Shown one piece after another: positions 53,511 to 63,318 of a stretch of DNA of 64,000 nucleotides. A model generated the notes under the pieces. That model was not told where the DNA came from. It ran no database searches and worked only from the letters and a program-made list of their open reading frames with translations. Numbering within the stretch: position 1 is the stretch's first letter; each line of letters begins with the position of its first letter. The stretch comes from Variovorax paradoxus (GTDB taxonomy: Bacteria; Pseudomonadota; Gammaproteobacteria; Burkholderiales; Burkholderiaceae_C), in the NCBI RefSeq assembly GCF_018614875.1, contig NZ_JAGGNW010000020.1, forward strand, positions 1-64,000, written 5' to 3'. A program made the translations under genes and the position numbers.

Positions 53511-55160
53511 TCAAAGTGCTGAAGGCTGCGCGGCGTCCCCAGAAACCGCGGCTGCGTCGAGACCTAGCAGGCGGGATACCCTGATCGGAACACCTTCGCG
53601 CTGGAACCGCCTCGCACTTTCCTGCAATTCGCTGTCCGCCATCGTCATCCGCGCTCGGTGGCGAAGATAGTCGGCCCACGACGCCACGACATAGCGTTCG
53701 ACGATCCGGTCGTGATCCTCGAGATCGCGAAAGACGCGCCAACTTGTCGCACCGTTGCGTCGGCGCGTCGGCGCCACGAATTCGAGGGCACGAAAGAATG
53801 CCATCCAATGCTGCCGATCGACTCTGTACTCAATCTGGATCAGTACCGGTCCGTCGTCCGGCTGCGGCTCGTTGGCGATGACGAGATCCGGTGCGAGAAC
53901 ATGTGGCATGACATCTGCCTCCGTTCCAAACTCGGCGCGGAGCCGTCGGGTCAAGGCGTAGGTCACGAGTAAACCCACGGCTGATGCAATCAGCGAGACC
54001 CGGATCCCTGCCTGTGTGGCGAGCAATCCCCACAAAGCGCTGCCCACGGCCATACTCGCCTGAGTCGCAACCAAGTTCATCGCAACCGCGCGAGCACGCA
54101 CCCAAGCGGGCGCAGAGCTCTGCACGCCCGCTGAAATGCTGGCCAACACGCAAACCCAAGCGACGCCCGCGATGAAAGCGCCGGCAACTGCAACCACGAC
54201 GACATTCGTTGCCACAAGCAACGCAATCGACACCGCCCATGAAACGTTGCCGACCAGAACAACGGTGTTGAGGCTCATCCGCTTCAATTGCCTCGGCACT
54301 GACCATGCACCGAAGATGGCTCCGCCACCAAAGCCTGCCGACAGCAAGCCGAAACCCTGCGCCCCAAGCGCCAACAGGTCGCGAGCGATCACCGGCAACA
54401 GCGCCCAGAACGCGCTTGCGAAGATGACGAAACTCAGGCTGCGGGCAATCAGTGCCCGCATGGCCGACGAGTGCCAGGCAAAGCGCACACCGCTGCGAGC
54501 GCCAGTTAGCAACCGCTCGGGCACGCCCGGCAGTTCGGGTTCGCGATGTTTCCAACGCTTGACGACGATGATCATCAGCGAGAAGAAGAGCGCCGCAGCC
54601 AAGAGGGTGCTGCCCAAGCCCCACCAGGCGGCGAGCGCTCCGGCAAGCGCGGGGCCGGCCGCGCGCGCCGAGTTGAATGCTACAGCGGTGAGGGCTACCC
54701 CCTCCGGCAACTCCTCGCGCGACACCAGCTCATTGACGCTGGCTTGCTGCGCCGGAAGGTAGAAGGTGAAGCCGCAACCGATCAGAAAAGTGAGAACGAG
54801 CAGCACGACAGGACCGATCAGGCCGGCGAGAACCGATGCGCCCAGCAGCACAACTGTGCCCAGCATCGCAAACTGCGTGACCAGAATCACCTTCCTACGC
54901 TCGACGAGGTCTGCCAAGGATCCTGCAATCAAGCCAAATAGCAGCGTAGGCAGCGTGCTCGCGGTCTGAACCAGTGCCACCATAAACGCTGACGGCGTAA
55001 GAGTTGCCATGAGCCACGACGCCACCGTCGCCTGCATGGTGTAGCCAAGCGCCGTTCCCACCGATCCGAAATAGAACAGCCGGAACGTAGATTTGCGCAA
55101 CGGCGATGCGTCGAACGCGTTCCGTAACCACGCCACCGATCGGGGCGTCACCATCGACAT
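53511..55160 (-). CDS. MFS exporter with C-terminal soluble domain (MFS_3 / EntS-like)
   Basis: This 549-residue protein has about 10-12 membrane segments in residues 25-415 (STFRLFYFGSVGTALGYTMQ, FGLIAGSLADLVERRKVILV, FGGGAIFGAWSVPRQLKRMS) of the PF05977 transmembrane secretion-effector family. A soluble tail of about 120 residues (VLIQIEYRVDRQHWMAFFRA, WRVFRDLEDHDRIVERYVVA SWADYLRH) resembles an antibiotic-biosynthesis-monooxygenase-type ferredoxin-like fold, as in other members. Start at ATG 55160. Role: probably export of a small molecule. Confidence 0.88.
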   Translation of the reverse strand: MSMVTPRSVAWLRNAFDASPLRKSTFRLFYFGSVGTALGYTMQATVASWLMATLTPSAFMVALVQTASTLPTLLFGLIAGSLADLVERRKVILVTQFAMLGTVVLLGASVLAGLIGPVVLLVLTFLIGCGFTFYLPAQQASVNELVSREELPEGVALTAVAFNSARAAGPALAGALAAWWGLGSTLLAAALFFSLMIIVVKRWKHREPELPGVPERLLTGARSGVRFAWHSSAMRALIARSLSFVIFASAFWALLPVIARDLLALGAQGFGLLSAGFGGGAIFGAWSVPRQLKRMSLNTVVLVGNVSWAVSIALLVATNVVVVAVAGAFIAGVAWVCVLASISAGVQSSAPAWVRARAVAMNLVATQASMAVGSALWGLLATQAGIRVSLIASAVGLLVTYALTRRLRAEFGTEADVMPHVLAPDLVIANEPQPDDGPVLIQIEYRVDRQHWMAFFRALEFVAPTRRRNGATSWRVFRDLEDHDRIVERYVVASWADYLRHRARMTMADSELQESARRFQREGVPIRVSRLLGLDAAAVSGDAAQPSAL

Positions 55161-55426
55161 TTCGCTTTCTGCCAACGGCGGATCCCGCAGGCGGCGAGCA
55201 CTTGCAAGACAGTCCAAGCATATTCGTCGGCAGGTGACATCCAGCGCCAAGGTGCTCTACGCCAAGGGTCTCCATCGCGCGCACGGTCTCTTCCGATCGC
55301 TGGGGAATCGCACGCGGTCAGAGCTGACAGTGCGAGCGTTACGATCAGACTTAGTTGTCGAGCCATTGCGCGACTTCATCCGGCTCAGTCATGTGACCGC
55401 CCCGACTGCAGCATTGCCGCGCCGAT

Positions 55427-55876
55427 TCAAACGACCACATTGACGGGCTGCAGATACTGCTCGTCACTGACCTTCTCAAGCCAGTCCACCACCCGACCGT
55501 CTTGCTGCTCCTGAATAGCCAGGTGCACCATCTCGCTGTCAGACATAGCGCCGTGCCAGTGCTTCACGCCAGGCGGAATGCGAATCACATCGCCGACCCT
55601 GATTTCTTCGACTGGACCACCCCAACGCTGCACCCGCCCCACTCCGACGGTGACGATCAGCACCTGTCCGAGGGGATGCGAATGCCAGCCCGTTCGTGCG
55701 CCCCGCTGGAACGAGACCCATGCGGCCGATGAGCGTGCGGGCTCTTCGGCACCGAATAGCACCTCGCTCCGCGTCGCGCCAGTGACGTTGTCAAGTGACC
55801 CGGGCTTGCTCGGCCGAGAGCCCGCGCGCGAGATGCGCAGTGGTTGGCCGTCGTCTGCATTGAACTGTGTCGTCAT
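55427..55876 (-). CDS. Cupin-domain protein (third copy)
   Basis: This 149-residue cupin has GARTGWHSHPLGQVLIVTVG and IRVGDVIRIPPGVKHWHGA, ending DWLEKVSDEQYLQPVNVVV, clearly related to the two cupins near 39-40 kb. It has no signal peptide. Its start overlaps the amidohydrolase stop (ATGA), so the two are coupled. Confidence 0.9.
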   Translation of the reverse strand: MTTQFNADDGQPLRISRAGSRPSKPGSLDNVTGATRSEVLFGAEEPARSSAAWVSFQRGARTGWHSHPLGQVLIVTVGVGRVQRWGGPVEEIRVGDVIRIPPGVKHWHGAMSDSEMVHLAIQEQQDGRVVDWLEKVSDEQYLQPVNVVV

Positions 55877-56898
55877 GAGAGGTTCTCTTGAAGATAGGGC
55901 GCCAGGCGGTACACGCGCGCCGCGGTGCGGTGGAACAGAGCAGCCTTCTCATCGGGCGAGCTCGCCCTGACGATGTGCTTCAACGCATTCCACAACGGGA
56001 CGAAGCCACAAGACCGGCCATCCGGCGGGAAGTTGCTCTCCATCATGCAGCGGTCCACACCGAAGGCTTCGATGGCCGTCTCCACATACGGCTTCCACGC
56101 TGTGGCCAGCTCAAGGTACCCGACGGGCTCCGAACGTGCATCGAAGCCGAATCCCCAGAACGGCATGCCGAGGCCGCCGACCTTGCAGACGACGTTCGGC
56201 CGGCGAGCAATCTCGAACAGTGCAGCGCGCCAGGCGTGGAGCACCTCGGCTCGCCCCTGTTCGTCCATGTCCATCGCCATCGCCATGCCCATGTGGTTGA
56301 GGATGATGGTGGTGTCGGGAAACGCGTCCGCGAGGTCTGCGATCTCGGGAAGCTGGTGGTGAAAAATCGCCGTATCGAAGGACAGGCCGCGCGGCGCGAG
56401 GTGACGGAACGCCGGGCGAAAGCCGGCGCTCTTCATGATGCCGACCGGCGGCCGCTGCATCATGAAGCGATAGGACACTTCGCTCGGGTCCTCGATCGTG
56501 ACTTGGCGAACGCCGCGAAAGCGTTCGGGCGCAGCCTCGAGCGATCTATCGAGCAGTTCGGCCACCGCGTCGCCAAACCTCAGGTCGGCATAGCCCACGA
56601 TGGCTGCGCAGACCCGAGTCGTGCCGTACACGCCACTGGCACTCATCGCTGCGACGCCGTTGGCGAATTCGACCTCGCCGACGGGCCGAAGCAACTCGGG
56701 CAGGTCGGGGCGGACGAACGCCTGGGTCTCGACATACGTCGACGCCACGATTCGATGGCCCGCGCCGGCATCCGCCAGGTAGTCATCCAGCATGTAGCGC
56801 AGCGCCGGTCGATCGAACAGATGGTGGTGAGCATCGATGATCGGGAGGTCCGGATCGATGATCGTCTCGTCGCGCCCTTCGAGTCGCTTGCCTGTCAT
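55873..56898 (-). CDS. Amidohydrolase-2 family metal-dependent hydrolase
   Basis: This 341-residue TIM-barrel hydrolase has the HxH metal site in IIDAHHHLFDRPALRYMLDD (H24/H26), a later ligand in IILNHMGMAM and the C-terminal VDRCMMESNFPPDGRSCGFV. The family includes 2-pyrone-4,6-dicarboxylate lactonase-like and amidohydrolase-related decarboxylases of aromatic catabolism. It is the first coupled gene ahead of the cupin. The substrate is probably a lactone or carboxylic acid; not determinable. Confidence 0.91.
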   Translation of the reverse strand: MTGKRLEGRDETIIDPDLPIIDAHHHLFDRPALRYMLDDYLADAGAGHRIVASTYVETQAFVRPDLPELLRPVGEVEFANGVAAMSASGVYGTTRVCAAIVGYADLRFGDAVAELLDRSLEAAPERFRGVRQVTIEDPSEVSYRFMMQRPPVGIMKSAGFRPAFRHLAPRGLSFDTAIFHHQLPEIADLADAFPDTTIILNHMGMAMAMDMDEQGRAEVLHAWRAALFEIARRPNVVCKVGGLGMPFWGFGFDARSEPVGYLELATAWKPYVETAIEAFGVDRCMMESNFPPDGRSCGFVPLWNALKHIVRASSPDEKAALFHRTAARVYRLAPYLQENLS

Positions 56899-56916
56899 CG
56901 CATGGTCCTCTGGGGC

Positions 56917-57185
56917 TCACACGCGCACGAGGACCGCTTTGGTCTGCGTGTACGCGTCGATCGGTTCATCGCCGTATCGCGACCAAGCCCCGACTGCTTG
57001 TAGCCGCCGAAGGGCATTGTGGGATCCGCCTCGCCGTCCGAGTTGATCCGGACCGGCCCGGACTTCAGCGCGTGCGCCACTTTGTGGCCTCCCGCGATGT
57101 CGCGTTCACGAGGATGTCGATGCGACCGAAGGTCGCGAGGAAGTCGTCGACGGCTTCCTTCGGCATCGGCAACGCTGTCGGGACG
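56917..57185 (-). pseudogene. Fused relics: SDR fragment and aldehyde dehydrogenase 3' end
   Basis: At about 57165-57100 the minus strand reads MPKEAVDDFLATFGRIDILVN, an SDR segment. From about 57100 it switches to HKVAHALKSGPVRIN and MPFGGYKQSGLGRD, the C-terminal substrate-site region of an aldehyde dehydrogenase, then after a frameshift IDAYTQTKAVLVRV and a stop at 56917. Two different genes were joined by deletion. It lies 18 bases upstream of the amidohydrolase. Confidence 0.8.
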
Positions 57186-57658
57186 CATTCGGCTTGCAGT
57201 CGATTCTTCCATCGTTACTCCCTTCGGTTGCTGAACGCCTGCACCAGTACCTGGCATTCGATGCGGTCGATTTTAGAAATTCGGGGTTCGCGTGCACCGT
57301 GACGTAACGACAAGCACCGTTGCTGACGATGCAAAGGTCCGGCGTCTGCCCGGCGGTTGGTGTCATCGAGCTTGTCGAGCCAAGTAAAGCACCTCGCCGT
57401 GCAGGCTGCATGTTCCAGGGAACAGCGAATCCGACAATGACGTCATGCAAGGAAGTTCACACATGCGGCAACCCGGAGTTCGCGCGGCGCGGACAAGTGC
57501 TTGGGGAACAGCTGCGCTATCAGACGACGCTGGAGCCGCGCCTCACCGCACTCGCGATTCTGGTCTGCGGCTGTCGCTGGACGTCGCATCACGGGATCCA
57601 GGCCCCCTACGCCAGCAGCGCTCCGGTCTACAACGATATGCTCGGCGGTCACGCCGTC
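57186..57658. other. Gap between the ALDH/SDR relics and the SDR gene
   Basis: These 473 bases hold only short overlapping frames with no recognisable family. No repeat or terminator seen. Confidence 0.4.
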
Positions 57659-58426
57659 TCAGTGCGATGGGGTTCCCGCGGTCAGCCCGCCATCGACGGG
57701 CAGAACGACACCGGTGATGAAGCTCGCATCGTCGGAGAGAAGAAAGGCGATGGCCGCAGCGACCTCCTCCGGCTCCCCCTCGCGCCCGATCGGATGGGCA
57801 GCGCGAATGCGCTGGATGTTCTCCGGATCCTCGAACATGGGCGAGGTCATCGGCGTGCGAATCATCCCCGGCGCGACGGCGTTTGCACGGATGCCGAATG
57901 GCGCGAGGTCAAGGGCCATCGACTGGGTGATGCCGGAGACGCCGAACTTGGATGCGACATAACCGAGTCGATTGGCAACGCCCACAACGCCCGCCTGCGA
58001 AGAGATGTTCACAATCACCGCAGGCGTCTTCGCTTCCTTCACGGCGCGGACAAAGGCCTGGCAGGCGTTGAAGGTGCCATCGAGGTTGATCGACAACACA
58101 CGGCGCCAGTTCTCTGGCTCAGTGTCGAAGACGTTGCCGAGGCCGCGAACACCGGCGCAGTTGACCAGCCCATGAAGCTTGCCGAAACGCTCCACGGCAC
58201 CGCTCACCCATGCGATGACCTGATCGCGGTTCGCCACGTCAACACCCGCGCCGTAAACCTTGTCACTCGCACCGAGCTCGGACACGACCTTTTCGACGTC
58301 TGCCTTGCGAACATCTGCAGCGACGATCGAGGCACCCTCCGCGAAGAGACGTTGGACGCAGGCCGCGCCGATGCCGCTGCCGGCACCTGTCACCAGAATG
58401 GTCTTGCCTTCAAAGCGCTTCGTCAT
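57659..58426 (-). CDS. Short-chain dehydrogenase/reductase (classical)
   Basis: This 255-residue SDR has cofactor motif TGAGSGIG (13-20), NCAG at 89-92, active-site S142/S143 (NISSQAGVVG) and Y156-x3-K160 (GYVASKFGVSG), ending LPVDGGLTAG. ATG 58426 has a perfect AGGAGG. The enzyme looks functional and may act with the downstream amidohydrolase and cupin, although relics intervene. Confidence 0.93.
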   Translation of the reverse strand: MTKRFEGKTILVTGAGSGIGAACVQRLFAEGASIVAADVRKADVEKVVSELGASDKVYGAGVDVANRDQVIAWVSGAVERFGKLHGLVNCAGVRGLGNVFDTEPENWRRVLSINLDGTFNACQAFVRAVKEAKTPAVIVNISSQAGVVGVANRLGYVASKFGVSGITQSMALDLAPFGIRANAVAPGMIRTPMTSPMFEDPENIQRIRAAHPIGREGEPEEVAAAIAFLLSDDASFITGVVLPVDGGLTAGTPSH

Positions 58427-59283
58427 GGGGCCTCCTATCGGTCGTGTGGGACGGGAGCATCGCCAGTTCGACGGCCCGTGCGTTGCGTCAATCTTAGGAG
58501 TCGCGGCATGCTCGTACACCCGTCAAGGCGGAAAGCTGCTTTGCGCCGGACGGCAAGCTCGCCGGGTCGGCACGACGCGCGGCTAGCCGGCGCGCGCCTT
58601 GCTGGCCATCAGCGCAAAGGTCGATCTGCTGCGTGACGCGGGAAGACCTTGCTTCGAAATACAAAGACAAAGGCACTCCTGGTCGCCTCTGAAAAGATTC
58701 ACCGGGTCTCCTCAGACCGGACTAAAGTCGCTCGCGCTGAAAATTTCTATTGCACATCCCGACCCCCGTTCGCACCTAGCCAGTGCTCGGAAAAGATCGT
58801 CAGATTTCGGTGATGCTGGCGGGTTCCGCAGGCAAGCACCTTCGCCAGATCCACAACGAAGGCGTCCGAGAAATGCACGAGACAGTCTCCTTGCGAGCGC
58901 AGCAAAGGTCCTTCGCCACTCGCGCAATGACTTTGCGCGTTTTTCCCATAGGCGCGCGATCGTCCATTGCACCAGACTCGATGGTGCTTCGACACACTGC
59001 CCACCGAGACATCAGGCGCCCGAATTGCCACCGATTTATGGGGCGCCTCCTCTATGATCCGCGCCCTCCTCGCCATCGCGGTGTGGGCCGTTTCCACCCT
59101 GACCTGCCCCAGGCGTTTCGAAGCCGATCCGAATAGTCGTGCCCTTCGGCGCGCGCAATAGGCGACTTGGGTGGCCTGAGAGCCATCGTGCACAACAAGC
59201 CTGGCGCTGAAGGCGCGTTAGGACACAATATATTGCTCTAAGACAATACGTCGATACCTTAGATTTTTACAAGGAAATCAGAA
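58427..59283. other. 857-base stretch without a recognisable gene
   Basis: Frames are open on both strands (for example 58747-59193 minus) but none shows a family motif. Just before the SnoaL gene, 59222-59270 is AT-rich, with TATTG-N8-CAATA as a small dyad, and probably contains that gene's promoter. Confidence 0.45.
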
Positions 59284-59757
59284 ATGAACGAAGTTGATCG
59301 GCTGCATGCCATGGAAGAGATCAGACAGGCCAAGGCACGTTATGTACGTGGCTTGGATACCGGGAATCCTGAACTGGTTCGTGCGATGCTCGCAGACGAT
59401 TGCGTGCTGGATTTCAGGCGCTGCTGGACCGATCCCGCGACCGGCAATGATTTGCTTCCGCAGATGAACATAGTCATGAGAGGGGCAGCATCGTGGTCGG
59501 CCGAAGGTTTCGCCAGCTTGGGCGTGGTCAGCCAGCATACTAGTGTCCATCATCTCTATGCGAGCGAGATTACCTTCGCTAGCGACACGACTGCGGATGT
59601 GGTGTGGTCTATGACCGCCCGATTGTTCATGCCCCCAGGCGGCCAATGCACGTTGCTGACCGGGTACGGCTACTACCACGAGATGTACGAGAAAACCAGT
59701 AACGAGTGGAAGCTAAAGACCATGCGTGTCTCATCCCTTCGGGCGGAAGGCGTCTGA
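59284..59757 (+). CDS. SnoaL/NTF2-like domain protein
   Basis: This 157-residue cone-shaped alpha+beta barrel of the SnoaL_4 type has MEEIRQAKARYVRGLDTGNP, MLADDCVLDFRRCW, SQHTSVHHLYASEITFASD and ADVVWSMTARLFMPPGG, then a YHEMYEKTSNEWKLKTM strand pair. AAGGAAAT precedes the ATG. Such proteins act as small hydratases or isomerases, or as auxiliary subunits. A partial relic of a paralogue is at 51.8 kb. Confidence 0.87.
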   Translation: MNEVDRLHAMEEIRQAKARYVRGLDTGNPELVRAMLADDCVLDFRRCWTDPATGNDLLPQMNIVMRGAASWSAEGFASLGVVSQHTSVHHLYASEITFASDTTADVVWSMTARLFMPPGGQCTLLTGYGYYHEMYEKTSNEWKLKTMRVSSLRAEGV

Positions 59758-60101
59758 CTGGCATTGCTAGCCGACGGCCGGCGTATTCAACGGTGAACTG
59801 GAGTTTTGCCGGCTTCGAAGATATCTTGTTGAGCTGGAAGATGAAACGCGGATCGTTCGGCGAGAAGAAGGACGTTTCTGTCGAAAGTTCGAGCTTGAGG
59901 CGGACAAGCTACTCACCGAATGTTGGGCGACGTCCATCTCTGAAAACACCCAGCTGAATGGCGGCACGGAGACTTCGCTATGAAACTAGTTTCATCCCAT
60001 GTCAGGTTGAGAACGCTGGGGCGGGCGGAGGACGCAGCGAAGCTTCCGAGCCGCCGAATCCTTCTACCCACTTCAGCAATCCAGCTGATCCAGGACCTGC
60101 A
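59758..60101. other. Gap between the SnoaL gene and paoC
   Basis: These 344 bases lie between convergent genes. No recognisable gene. Notably, no paoD-like maturation gene follows paoC here. Confidence 0.45.
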
Positions 60102-62360
60102 TCAAGCCATCGGCTGTAGTTTGTCTAAACACTTGTCGAGCGTGATCGGGTAATCGCGGATGCGAATGCCGGTGGCGTTGTAGATGGCGTTTGCGATCGC
60201 TGGCGCCACGCCAGAAATGCCCAACTCGCCGACGCCCTTCGCTTTGAGCGGAGACATGGTAGGGTCGAGCTCATTCAGGAAGATCACCTCCTGGTCCGGA
60301 ATGTCGGCGTGAACCGGCACCTCATAGCTCGCCATGTCGTGATTGACGAAGAGACCGAAGGTTTTGTCAACTACCAGCTCCTCCATCAATGCGGCACCGG
60401 CCCCCATCGTCATGCCGCCGATCACCTGGCTGCGCGCCGTCAGGGGGTTCAGGATGCGCCCTGCTGCGCACACGGCCAGCATGCGCCTGAGACGGATTTC
60501 GCCGGTCCACGCATCCACGCCGACCTCACAGAAGTGAGCACCGAACGTCTGTTGCTCGTACTGTTTGGATAGGTCGCCGTATTCGATCTTGTCCTCCGCC
60601 GTGAGAGAACCGGCGTCAGCGGCTCGCGCGAGTGCAACGCGGCGATTGCCAAATCGAACTTCCCCGCCGACGAACTCGGCATCAACCGAATTGAAGCCGA
60701 GCCGGGTCGCCACTGCCTCGCGCAGTTTGACGCAGGCAGCGTAGACGCCCGCAGTAGCGGTGGCGGCGCCGGCCTGACCACCGCCTCCGAAGGCGTCCGG
60801 AAAGCGCGAATCTCCAAGCTTTACCACGATCCGATCGAGTGGCAAGCCCATCATCTCGGCCGCGGTCTGCCCGATGATCGTATAGCTGCCGGTCCCCATG
60901 TCCGTCATGTTGGTCTCGACCGTGACCATGCCCTTGCCGTCGAGCGTCACGCGTGCACCGGCCGGCAAGATGGGGGCTCCGCGGATGGCGGACGCCACGC
61001 CCATACCGATCAGCCAGTTGCCGTCCCGACGGGCACCGGGCCTTGAGTCGCGTTCTTTCCAGCCGAACTTCTCGGCACCTAGCCGCAGGCACTGCACCAG
61101 TTGCCGAGTTGAGAACGGCCGAACGGCGGTTTTTTGCGGTCCATGGCTACCAGTAGCTGACTGCGGATCTGTCGATGACTCGCGTCCCGAATAGGAAGGC
61201 ACCACCTGCGTGTCGTTGAGGATGCGCAACTCGACCGGATCCATGGCGAGCTTCTCCGCCAGCTCGTCCATTGCGATCTCGAGCGCCATCATTCCGGGCG
61301 CCTCGCCCGGCGCGCGCATGGCGCTACCCTCGGGCAGGTCGAGCGTCGCGAGCCGCGTCAAATTGAGCCGGTTGGCTCCGGCATAGAGAAGTTGGCTTTG
61401 TGCTGCCGCGATTTCGGGTCTACCGCCAGACAGATTGCCCGACAGGCTCTCGTGTCCGATCGCGACTAAGCGTCCATCGCTTCCGGCACCTAGGCGGATA
61501 CGCTGGATAGTTGCCGGCCGATGCGACGTGTTATTCGGCATCAGTGGGCGTGGCAGCGCAACCTTTACTGGGCGGCCGGCCGCCCGTGCACCCAAGGCAG
61601 CGAGTACGGCATCCGAGCCGGCGCTGCCTTTTCCACCGAAGCCGCCGCCGACGTAAGTCGCCACAATGCGGATCTTGTCTGCCGGCACGCCGATCTTGGC
61701 CGAAAGGTCGCGCCGGGCGTAGCTGAGGATCTGCTGCGCCGACCAGATAGTGAGCATGTCGCCGTCCCAGCGCGCGATGGTTGCGTGCGGCTCCATCATC
61801 ATGTGGCTCTGGTCTGGCGTTGTGTAGGTCTGATCGACCTTGACTGCGGCAGCGGCAAAGGCGTTTTCGAAGTCGCCGATCCTTACGTCAGGTTGTTGCT
61901 TGTGCGGTTTGGCTTCCGCACGCGCAGCAGCAAGGACGAAAGCCCCGTTCGCGCGCTCATACTTAACCCGGATCAAGCTGGCAGCCGCTCGTGCCTGCTC
62001 GAAGGTTTCCGCCACGACGAGTGCTATTGCTTGATGATAGTGATCGATCTCAGGGCCACCCAGAGGCTTCGCCGCGTAGAAACCGGAAGCCTTGGTTGGC
62101 CCCGCATTGTCGGCAGTGACGATGGCGAGGACGCCAGTAGACGCTTTTGCTTCGCTGATGTCGATCGTCACAACGCGGCCCTTCGAGATGCCGGCACCCA
62201 CGACATAGCCATAAGCAGCATTCGGCGCGACAGCATGGTTCTCGTAGGAATACACCGCGGTACCGGTTGTCTTCAGCCTTCCCTCGATTCGGGGGTGCGG
62301 CTTTCCGATAACCATCTCTTGGTCGATCGGATTGGTGCCAGCGGGAGTGTCGAATTTCAT
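60102..62360 (-). CDS. paoC: Molybdenum-cofactor subunit of a PaoABC-type aldehyde oxidoreductase
   Basis: This 752-residue xanthine-oxidase-family large subunit has Mo-pocket motifs VGGGFGGKGSAGSDAVLAAL, MRAPGEAPGMMALEIAMDEL, FGGGGQAGAATATAGVYAAC and, near the end, KAKGVGELGISGVAPAIANA with the catalytic glutamate in GVGELG. It matches the YagR/PaoC group that oxidises aromatic and other aldehydes to acids in the periplasm. Last gene of the ABC set; it starts 4 bases after paoB. Confidence 0.9.
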   Translation of the reverse strand: MKFDTPAGTNPIDQEMVIGKPHPRIEGRLKTTGTAVYSYENHAVAPNAAYGYVVGAGISKGRVVTIDISEAKASTGVLAIVTADNAGPTKASGFYAAKPLGGPEIDHYHQAIALVVAETFEQARAAASLIRVKYERANGAFVLAAARAEAKPHKQQPDVRIGDFENAFAAAAVKVDQTYTTPDQSHMMMEPHATIARWDGDMLTIWSAQQILSYARRDLSAKIGVPADKIRIVATYVGGGFGGKGSAGSDAVLAALGARAAGRPVKVALPRPLMPNNTSHRPATIQRIRLGAGSDGRLVAIGHESLSGNLSGGRPEIAAAQSQLLYAGANRLNLTRLATLDLPEGSAMRAPGEAPGMMALEIAMDELAEKLAMDPVELRILNDTQVVPSYSGRESSTDPQSATGSHGPQKTAVRPFSTRQLVQCLRLGAEKFGWKERDSRPGARRDGNWLIGMGVASAIRGAPILPAGARVTLDGKGMVTVETNMTDMGTGSYTIIGQTAAEMMGLPLDRIVVKLGDSRFPDAFGGGGQAGAATATAGVYAACVKLREAVATRLGFNSVDAEFVGGEVRFGNRRVALARAADAGSLTAEDKIEYGDLSKQYEQQTFGAHFCEVGVDAWTGEIRLRRMLAVCAAGRILNPLTARSQVIGGMTMGAGAALMEELVVDKTFGLFVNHDMASYEVPVHADIPDQEVIFLNELDPTMSPLKAKGVGELGISGVAPAIANAIYNATGIRIRDYPITLDKCLDKLQPMA

Positions 62361-62364
62361 GATT

Positions 62365-63318
62365 TCATCCCTTTGCTTGAGCCAACACCGCACCGATGGC
62401 GCGCTCGGTCAGCACGAGCTTGAAAGCGTTCTCGGTTGTCGGCTTCGCGCCGGCCAGCAGTGCCTCGGCCGCAGTCTTGGTGCCGCTACCCAACGCGGCA
62501 TCTGCCGCAGCCACGCGCCAAGGCTTGTGCGCTAAACCTCCTGCCGCCAGCCTTCCCGTTCCGTCACGCTGCAGCACGACAGCGACTGAAACCAATGCGA
62601 ACGCATAAGACGCACGGTCTCTTATCTTTTTGTAGATGTGGGTGCCGCCAAGGGGGCGAGGGACTGTCACCGCGGTAATGAATTCGGCGGGCGTGAGCGC
62701 CGTTTCAACATGTGGCGTGTTCCCCGGGAGACGGTAGAAGTCCGCGATTGGAATCGTGCGCGTCCGGCCATCAGGTCGCACCGTTTCAATCTCAGCATCC
62801 AGTACGCGCATGGCCACCGCCATGTCACTGGGATGGGTGGCGATGCACATATCGCTTCCACCCAGCACGGCAAGCGAGCGACTGAATCCTTTGATGGCCG
62901 AACATCCGCTGCCAGGCGTGCGCTTGTTGCACGGAAGATTCACGTCGTAGAAATAGGCGCAGCGGGTGCGCTGGAGCAGGTTGCCAGCAGTCGTCGCACG
63001 GTTGCGCAGTTGACCCGAGGCCCCGGCGAGCAGCGCACGAGAGAGCACGCCATAGTCGCGGCGCACGCGTTCATCGGCCGCGAGGTCGGTGTTTCGAACC
63101 AGGGCACCGATACGAAGGCCCCCTGCAGCAGTGGGTTCGATCTTGTCCAGCGACAAACCGTTGACATCGATCAGATGCGCCGGGGTTTCGATCTGCAGCT
63201 TCATCAGATCCAGCAGGTTGGTTCCACCGGCAATGAATCGACTGGTCGCGGGTGCTTTGGCGGCAAGCGCCGCAGCTTCGGCTGGGCTTCTCGCGCGTTC
63301 GTAGCTGAACGGCTTCAT
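62365..63318 (-). CDS. paoB: FAD subunit of a PaoABC-type aldehyde oxidoreductase
   Basis: This 317-residue FAD-binding subunit has SRFIAGGTNLLDLMKLQIET, QLRNRATTAGNLLQRTRCAY and the cysteine-bearing insert CAYFYDVNLPCNKRTPGSGC that holds an extra 4Fe-4S cluster in PaoB, then a CO-dehydrogenase flavoprotein C-terminal domain. The start overlaps the paoA stop (ATGA). Confidence 0.9.
   Translation of the reverse strand: MKPFSYERARSPAEAAALAAKAPATSRFIAGGTNLLDLMKLQIETPAHLIDVNGLSLDKIEPTAAGGLRIGALVRNTDLAADERVRRDYGVLSRALLAGASGQLRNRATTAGNLLQRTRCAYFYDVNLPCNKRTPGSGCSAIKGFSRSLAVLGGSDMCIATHPSDMAVAMRVLDAEIETVRPDGRTRTIPIADFYRLPGNTPHVETALTPAEFITAVTVPRPLGGTHIYKKIRDRASYAFALVSVAVVLQRDGTGRLAAGGLAHKPWRVAAADAALGSGTKTAAEALLAGAKPTTENAFKLVLTERAIGAVLAQAKG

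Noticed and set aside
55888..58636. Plus-strand frames of 371 and 438 codons
   Set aside because: They lie opposite an amidohydrolase and an SDR with full active sites; no recognisable domain.
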